Assembly (NCBI RefSeq): GCF_035920445.1
Contig: NZ_CP109162.1
Location: forward strand, 8,060,001-8,124,000
DNA: 64,000 nucleotides
Source: Nocardia sp. NBC_01730
GTDB lineage: Bacteria > Actinomycetota > Actinomycetes > Mycobacteriales > Mycobacteriaceae
Reading direction: 5' to 3'
Part shown: piece by piece, positions 15,001-24,000 of the stretch
Layout: every line of letters starts with the position of its first letter
Position numbering within the stretch: the stretch's first letter is position 1
Made by a program: the position numbers and the translations under genes
The notes under the pieces: generated by a model
What the model saw: the letters and a program-made list of their open reading frames with translations, nothing else
What the model was told of the DNA's origin: nothing
The model's database searches: none

Positions 15001-18000
15001 GGCGGCGATTCCGGGCTGCAGATGCCCCGCGACCACGCGATGCTGATCGCCGATGCGGCGATAAAGTCGAACCACATCGCCCAGGGGTTCAACAACCGCA
15101 TCTACTACATCGGGGAATACGTGGTGCTGGTGGTGAAACCGGTGCAGGGGGTGGACCCGAAGCAGTTCCCACAGCACGTGATGTTGACGGAACTGGCCAG
15201 GGCCGGGGTGGTGAAATCAACTCGAGTGTTGCACGTGCTGACAAACTTCCGATTGCCGGAAGGCACTGTGGTCGACGAGTCCGCACCGGTGTTGATCATG
15301 GAGCGGAAACGCGGGCGGGTGCCGACGCAGGAGGAGTTCTATCGGCTACGGCCGAAGATCCTCCGGGATCTGAAAACGATGACCGAGCAGTTGCGCACGG
15401 TCGACCAGGAACCACTGCGCCGCTACCTTCCCGCGAACACCCCGACGAACGTGTGGGAGTTCGCCCGTTACCTCATTGCCGAACGACGAAAAGTCTTCCG
15501 GCAGTTCGCGGCCGCAGGGATGCGGGGAAAATTCCGGGATCTCGGCATCGTCAGTGATGATGTCGCCGACCCGTACGCGGTGTTGGAGCCGTTGATCCCG
15601 CTGCTGGTGCCGGAAGATCTCTGGCCCGGGCACGGCGACTGGATTCCGGACAACATGTTGATCGCGGACGACGAGTTGCAGGTTGTGTTGGACTGGGAGC
15701 TGGGGCTGTTTGCCCCGGAATCGTACAACTGGGCGATCCTGCACTACCGCGGTGTCCCCGGCTACGTTCCCAGCAGCCTGGGCGGGCCGAACATGTGGTT
15801 CTGGTTGCTGGTGTGCCACATCGCGCGCACCGTGGACGACGCCTCCCGCCAGGTCCCGGGCGGTCGAGACACCACCTACCTGGCCAGTCTGGTTGTGTTG
15901 CACATGCTGCACGGCCGCAATCCGAGGGGGGCCGCGGAAGTGGTGCGCCGGGCTACCGGCAGCGTACCCCGGGTCGATATCGGAACCGAACCGAAAATCA
16001 CCATGCTGATCCTCCGGGAGGAGGGCGTCGTCTACAACGACGAGCTCATCGACCAGGCCGCCGCGGCCGCGGTCGAATTCGTCGGCCACCAAGTGGCGGA
16101 ATGGCCGTCCTACAAACGTTCGGCGATCAGAAACCTTGTCAACCTGGCGGTTTCCCACGCGCTCACCGAATCGCATGGGAAAGTCGTGGTCATGGTGGAC
16201 AAGGCGGCGCTGCCGGAATGGAACCGCATGGTGCGGTTCACCGTGTCCAGCGACGCCCCGGTGCTGTTGGACTGGTCCTTCCTCCCGGACGACATGCGGG
16301 ACTGGTTCGGGGAATGCGAATCGTCCTTCGTGACCGACCCTTACGAGGGATTGACCAATGCGGCCGTATTCGTCAGTCGAACAAGATATTTCGGCACCAT
16401 CAGCGCCGACAAAGCGATGGCGGCCATGGCGCGTTCCTTCCACCGACTCCTATCCGAACCCGACTCCTACTACCGGCATCTGGGCGTGCCGCAGGACCTC
16501 CGCGGCGAACTGCCCCGAGACGAGGCGTGGAACCTGTTGCAGCTAGCGGCGCAGTGGGCGGTCGGCCGGGTGGAGGGGCCGCACTGGGAGGGCGTCGCGG
16601 TCGGTGACGGGTACTGGGTGTGCTGGGACATCCCGGACCGGACCGAATCGCCCGGCAATCCTCTGGGGCTGCGCCCGTTCGCGGGCCGTGAACACCTAGT
16701 GGCGCAGGCGTTGGTAGCCGCCCAGGTGGACTTGGCGCCGCAGGTCCTGCGGGTCTTTCCTGGCCAGGAGGTGTTCGAAGGCGACAATCCGCCACGGCTG
16801 GCGCTCATCATGCGGCGGATCCCCGGCGAGCCGCGCACCGGCCACGCCCTGGAACGGATGTCCGACGAAATCGCTTATGCCGCATCGGCGCACCTGCGCC
16901 AGCTGGAACAGGTGCCGGTGGGGACGCTGCCCGCGCTGCCCTCGGGTTGGCCGACCAACTCCCGAGACTTCCTGCGGCACCTCATCGACCACGCGCGCGC
17001 GGCGTTCGAACCACACCGGGAGCGGGCGGCCGCCTTGGGGATCATCGACGCTGCCGACCCGTTCCGGTCGGTGTCCGCCCGGATAACCGAACTCGAGTTG
17101 CGCGAACTGCAGTTGGTGCCCAGCATTTTCGACCCCACCAACATCCTGTTCACCAACGACCGGGTGTCCGGGATCACCGGCGCGCTGTGTTGGGGTGACC
17201 CGTCCTGGCTCTGGGCGAACCTGCACAGCGCCAATCTGACGGTGCCACCGGAGCACCTGGACGGCAACGCCCTGATCTACATCCATTTCCTCAGAACGTG
17301 GCGGCTCATGCGCGGGGTCATCGACATGGCCTCGGATCAGAGCCTGGAACCGGCGGAGCAGGTATTCGCGATTGCGGAGGAAAGCCCCGAGCACCCTGTG
17401 GTCACGGTGGTGGAACTGCCGCCGGGGGACGAGTTCCGGGCGGTTGGGGAGACAACCGGACGGGACATGACCCCGGACGAGGCCGTCGAGATCGTCGCCA
17501 CGGTGCTGCACCACGGCGAGGCCACCGAGGACACCCGTACCTACTCCTACGAGTTCGGCGATTACCGGGTCGAAGTGGAGAAGCCGGCGCAGGGGTATCC
17601 GTGGGAGCGGATTCCTCAGCATGAGGTGGTGGAATTCCTGGCCGGGCACGGCGTCGAATGGCTGCCACAGGTGCTCTGTGTCCTGGGCGGCCACGACCCG
17701 GTGGGACAGATGCGGGACGGCGGCAGCCGGATACCGAGCGGATGGACGCGCGGCATCCGGCTGCCGGGAGGGCTGGTGGCAGACGAATCCTCGCGGGTGG
17801 TCCTTCTGCGCCGCAACCCGAACGCCCATGTCGCCACGGCCGAGGAGTTCGACCGGCATCGGGACCGGATCATGGCGACCCTGCGGGAGCAGGCCGCGCA
17901 GCTGGAGCGGATTCCACTGGAGGAGATGACAACGTGGTTGCGGCGGTGGGTGTCCGAGCTGGATCTCCCCGGGAACCGCTATTGCGGCGATGTGGTCGCG

Positions 18001-21000
18001 TTCCTGTGGTCGCAACTCGGTGCCCGGAGAACGGACTTCGAGCACCGGTGGGGTGGCGGGTTGGGAACCGTGTTCCGCGGGTTGGAAATTCCCGACAGGC
18101 CGTATCATCCGTTCTACGAATTGGAGAGCGCGCTGGTTGTGGAAACGATCCGGATTCTGCACACGGCGCTGCGCCCAGAAAACCTGTCGATCGATGACCA
18201 CGGCAACCTGATCGAGGTCACCGGCTGGGACAAGGCCCGACCCGGTCCCTCGTCGTGGGACCTGACCATGCTCGAATCCATCGGTATTCCATCGGTTTCC
18301 GAGCCGGACGACCACCCCAACCGGGCGGTCTGGCGGCAGTTGCACGCTGTCCAGGAGGTGATCGAGCGGGCGTTCGACCAGTTGGGCACCGACCCCGACC
18401 CGGCGTACTTGGAACGTTTCGTCGCCGCGCGCAGGTTCTGGGGACTGCCTACCGATACCAGCGCGCAGCTGCTCACCGCGGTGGTCGCTGGACCGGAGAG
18501 CCGGTTGGCGGCCGAGCTGCCCGAAGCCCACACGCTGCGTCGTAGCCACCTGGTACGCGAGGACGGGCAGCGGATCGGCGCGGCCGAGACGCGGGATGCG
18601 GTGCAGGATGCGGGCAATTTCCTGCGCCGCTCACTGGCGCGCTGGTCGCCCACGCGCCCGACACACGTGCGGGCAGCGGCGGCCGCCCTGGGCACGGTGG
18701 TCCGGCATGCGCTGGACATCACCGACACCGGCCGGGTGATGGTTACCGTCGACGAGATCGCCGCTCCCGCATGGAACCGGACGCTGCACGTGCGGGTGCT
18801 CTACGCCGGCTCGCAGCCGTATCTGCCGGAACAGCTGCCCGAGGACGTAGAGGGGAACCTGCACACGGTGACCGCGGCGGCGCTGGACGACCGCCACGAA
18901 GGCTGGGCTGCCTGGTCGTTCAGTTTCGCGATCCGTACCGCGGTCTTCGACGCGACTCGGGCGGACGAGGTCGCCGGCGCGCTGCCGGCGGACGTGCTGC
19001 GGCCCACCCACACCTCGGCGCACCGCTACCGGCCGTTGGGGCTGCTCCCAGGGGCCGGCCCGACCATGACCGAGGACGAAGCGGTCGCCGTGCTGACCGG
19101 TCCGGACGCCAATGGGACCGGTTCGCTGGTCAAAGGCGTGCACAGCTGGGGGACCGCGGTCGGCGACGGTTTCTGGGTGGCTCGGCCGCGACCGCGGCAT
19201 CCCGACGAGATGAGCCCGCAACCCTGGCAGTACCACGGGCATCGCGTGCTGATCGCCATGACCCCGCACGTCGCGTTGACGCCGCGGGTGCTGCACGTCG
19301 CGGCGGGCGGCCGGGTGCTGATCATGCAGCGCCTGCCCGGTCATTCGGGCACCAGGGAAGAGCTGGAGATGCTCGGCGGGGAGGTCACCACGGTGACCGA
19401 GACGCTGTTGACACAGCTGGCGTCGGTGCCGGAAGACACCTTGCCCGCACTGCCCGCGGGATACCCGAGACGTCCTGCGGAATTCTTGGACATGCTCGTC
19501 GACACCGCGATGGCGGTGTTCGACCGGCACCGGGAGGCACTGCAGGAGGTGCTGGGCTGGCTCGATATCCCGGACAACCCGTTCGCTCCGGTACTTGTGC
19601 AGCGGGAAGCTCTGGCCGAGCACCCGCTCCAGCTGATCCCCGGGGCGCTGGGGTCCGAGGACTACCTGTTCGGCAACGGGGTGATCACCGGCATCACCGG
19701 GAGTGGGATCTCGTTGCTGTGGGGCGACCTGTCCTATGCCTGGGCGGTGCTGCAGAATTCCGATTTACCGGTGCCGTGGTCGGCCGATGGTAATGCCGAG
19801 ATTTACCGGGGTTTCCTGGTCGTTCGGGACGTCCTGTCCGGCTTGATCGAATTGATCTCGCCCGAGGTGACGTCCGCGGACCGCGTCGCGGTCGAGCGGC
19901 GGGTTCGCCGCAGTATCCACCGGGCTCACAACCTGTGGGGAGTCCGCAGACAGAGGCAGGACGCGATCGACGCGGTGCTGGCGAAAATCCGCGACCGGGC
20001 CGGCGAAACGATCCCACCGGTGTTCGACGCGCCGGAGAACTTCGACCGGCTGCCCGCCATCGGCAAGCACGCCATTGCCCGCGCCGAAATATCCCAGGAC
20101 ATCCGGGCTTTCGACACCGACACCGACGCGGTCCGGTTTGCCCAGCCCCAGGCCGGGCAACGACTACCGCTGACCCACGCCCTGATCATCATGCTCGCGA
20201 TCCCGGACGCGATTCCAGCCGCCGTAGCACAGCTCCCCCCAGACACCGTCGCCGAGATCGGAGCTCGCCCGTCGGATCGATTGTCGGACGGGAACATCGG
20301 GTATCTGCGGGTACCCCGCGGCACGTTGGTGCAGTGGGAGTCGGACATCGACGGCAACCCGCGTCTGCGGCTGGTCCACGGCGGCGACGTCCAGGTGACC
20401 CGTGCCTTCTCCGACGAGAACGGCTACGGAAACATCTACGGCAGGCTCACGCCCCGTGGCGACGGCAGGCCCGACGGCGGTCCGGATGCGCCGGAAACGC
20501 TGTCGCTGCCGCCGGACACGGTGGCGGCGGCCGAATTCGGTCGCCAAGGCTCCGAAGCCGCGGACACGGTCGGTGCGCATGTTGCCGAAACGGCGGCAGG
20601 CCAGGAGGCGATGGACCTCGCCACGGACACCGCGCGAAGCCGGATCGGGCGCCACCATGGCGTCGGGCAGTGGATCCGGAACACGGTTGCCCGGCTGGGT
20701 TTCGGGCGCGGTTCGACGGCCGTCGGCGCTATGGACGCAGCCATGGCCAAGCCGGTGCCGCTGCCCGATCCAGATCGGGTTCCGCGAACCTGTGGTCCGG
20801 TGGGATTGCGGTTCGGCCGGGACGAGCTCGGCCTGCCGGTGCGGGTCCAGGAGCTGACCGCCCAGATTCGGGCCAGGGGATTGTCCGGCCGCGAGATCGT
20901 CGAGGCCACTGACGGCAACTGGCAGGGCTTCCGGCTGGTGTCGCAGATGGCGGAGTTGGCCGAGAACGGGCACACGGTGTTCGGCGCGGCCAATTTCGGT

Positions 21001-24000
21001 GGCCGCCGGGGTGGGCACCTGTTCGTGATCTATCAGGATCCGAAGACCCGCAGGGTGATGGTGCACGAGGGACTCGGGGACACCGAACGCACTATCCCCT
21101 ATGCCGAGTGGAAACCGCCGACCGGTGCGGTGGGCTACGCCGGAATCGTGTTCGGCCAGGACAAGCTGCCGGTGGACCCGGTGAATCCGGCGACCGGTCC
21201 GCGGTTCGACCCGGAGGTGAGCATCCCGGAGTGGGTCGGTACCCGGCGGGCTGCCGGAGACGAGACAGCACTGTTGGTCGAGGCGATCCAGAAATACCAG
21301 TCGAGCCTGCTGGCGCCGCTGCTGGCACAGCTGTCGGAGGACGAACAGTGGTTGTTCCACCGGTTTTTCGAGCTCGGCGACGAGCTCAATCCGATCGGGG
21401 AGGAGATCGGCAGGAACCGCAACGCGGTTCGACGGCGGGTGAACAGCCTTGCCGAGAAACTTTTGGGGTTGCTGCCTGCTGACACTCTCGAACGTTTCAC
21501 TGCCGGTGGGGTGATTCGGCTGGCCACTGTGGCGGATATTGCTGCGGATGCGGGGGTGGGCGTGCGGATGGTGCAGCGGGTGCGTGGTGATGCGCGGGGA
21601 ATCGATCCCGAGGTGCGGGAGCGGGTAGCGTCGTCGGAGCGCCGAATCGGGTTCCAGACCGGCCGCCGTGTCATCGTTGTCGATGCCGCGGACGTGGACG
21701 TGGACGAGATACAACAGCGGACCCCGATTCCGGTGGTGACCGGAACCGAAACACCGCCGCCTTCTCTTCGGGAGAGCCCACAGTTGCGGGCAGTCAATGA
21801 GGCCGATCGGGACATGCTGCGCGATTGCATTGCCCGGCTGAAGGATCCGGACGACCAGCTGCTCGCCACCTGGTTGTTCCTGGACAAGCTGAAACCCGCC
21901 GCTGTAGCCGAACGGTGGGGATGCGCCACACGCCTCGCCATCAAGCGGCGCTACCAGCTGGCGATGTCGTTGGCGATTCTTCTTTCCGGCCGCCCGTTGC
22001 TCAGCGACGGAGAAGTCATCTTGCTGGTCGAGGTGATTCAAGAGCACGACGTGGATGTGCTGCGGCCGTTGACGGCAGAGCTTTCCCCGGACCGGCAAGC
22101 GCTTTTCGAGCAGTTCTACGTCGATCACCTCGGCACCGAAGACATCACGGCACGGGAAGGGCTCGGCCGAGGCGTCGCCTACGATCGAATTGTCCGGATC
22201 GCTCGGCTGTTGACCGAAAAGATCCCGGTGGAACTCATGCAGTGGTACACCCGGGGAAGACTGCGGCGGGTCGAGTTGGAGGATGTGGCCGTTCGGGTGG
22301 GGTTGAGCGTGCCGACGGTGCGTTCGATACTGCACAACTACGCCGACAAGCTCGCCAGAATCCCTGCGGCTACCGTGCGTCGGACGCGCGAGGCGGCCGA
22401 TTACCTGGGGTGGACTGTGGAGCACCAGGCGGTTGTGATGGAGACGCCGGCTGGTGTCGTGCCGGTATTCGGGTCGAGGGACCGCGAACTCGTCACTGCT
22501 GCCAAGTCAGGCGTTGCGGAGGCGGTGGATCTGTTGTGGGACCATCACCGCGGCGTGGTCGACCGGTTGCTGTCGCGGTTGCGTGAGCCGAGGCGGGTGC
22601 AGCTGACGGCGGAGGTGCAGCGGCGGGTACGCCAGGGCGTGTCCGACTTGGAGCCGGACACGGATGTGGCGCGGTGGTTCGGCGAGGTGACCGAGCAGGT
22701 GTTGCGGCAGTGGCAGCAGTACGCCGAACACATCCGTTTCCGCCAGGCGGTGCAGGAGTATGCGCAGCCTGTTGAGGTGCGGGAGACCTTGGCGCGGGCG
22801 AGCGATCGAGATTTCCTGGCTGCGTTCCGGTCATTGCCCGTGGGTTGGCAGGAGATTTTCCGGCTGCGTTTCCACGTCCAGGAGAGGACCGCAGCGCAGG
22901 TGGCTACCCGCAAGGGGGTGAGCAAGGCTGCGGTCGAGGAGTTGCTGGACGACGGGATTGCGCAGCTGGGGGAGCGGATTGCCCCGCGTGCCCGCGTATT
23001 GGTGTTGAAAGGGGTGGCAAGGGATCACTCAGCGGCGTTGGAACCGCTGCTGGGGCGGTTGTCCACGGAGGACCAGGAGCTGTACAACCGCTGCTTCGTC
23101 CAGGGACACCAGCCGTCGCGGGTCGCACGGGACACAATGTCGGAGTGGGTGGCACTGCACAACCGGCTGGAGAACCTGGCCACCGCTCTGCTCGGCGGGC
23201 TGCCGGGGCAGCTGTGGAGCGGCTATCTGGCCGATCTGCCCGAGGACATCCGGACCCATGGGGCAGCTGATACCGGATTGGACCACGCGGCGGTGCTGCT
23301 GATCGAAGCGGTCCAGGCGAGTGAACCGGAGTTGCTGCGCTCGTGTGCCGAGCGGCTGGCCGAGGAGGACCACCCGCAGTTCGACCGCTATTTCGCGGAC
23401 GGTTGGATGCCGTCGGAGATTGCCGCGGAGAAGGGATCCCCAACACGGTCGGTCAGAGCCGATCTGCGTCGGCTGGCAACCGAACTGCTCGACATGTTGC
23501 CCGCCGATCTCGAACAGCGCTACACCGGTGGCGGCCGGCTGCGCCGGGCCCGCCTGCCGGACGTGGCACAGGAAGCCGGGGTCGGGCGCGCCACTGTGGT
23601 GGCGGTGCTGCAGGGCGGAGTCGAGGTGGATCCCGCCGAGCGGCAGCGGGTGCTCGATGTGGTGCGCCGACTCGACTATCACCCGGTCCGTGCGGGGGTG
23701 GTGCGCGACAGCAGTGCCAACCGGACCCGGGCCTCGGCGCCGGACAGCCCGATTCCGCGAGTCTTTCTGCCTGGGGCCCTGCCACGGATCTGCGGCCCCG
23801 TGGCGTTTCGGTTCGCGCACGACCGGCTGGGCCTGGACGTGGATGTGCCGGAAATAGGCAATGCCAGGATCCGCACCGCAGGCATGTCGGGTATTGCGGT
23901 GGCGGTTGCCGCGAAAGGGAATTGGCACGGGTTCGACGACATCGGGCAGATGGCCGAGCGGGCCGCCATGGGCGGGACGGTGTTCGGTGCGGTGAACTTC

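Noticed and set aside
20164..22425. Minus-strand frame of about 750 codons overlapping deamidase module 5 and the HTH array
   Set aside because: Antisense shadow with His-Pro-Gln-rich low-quality sequence.
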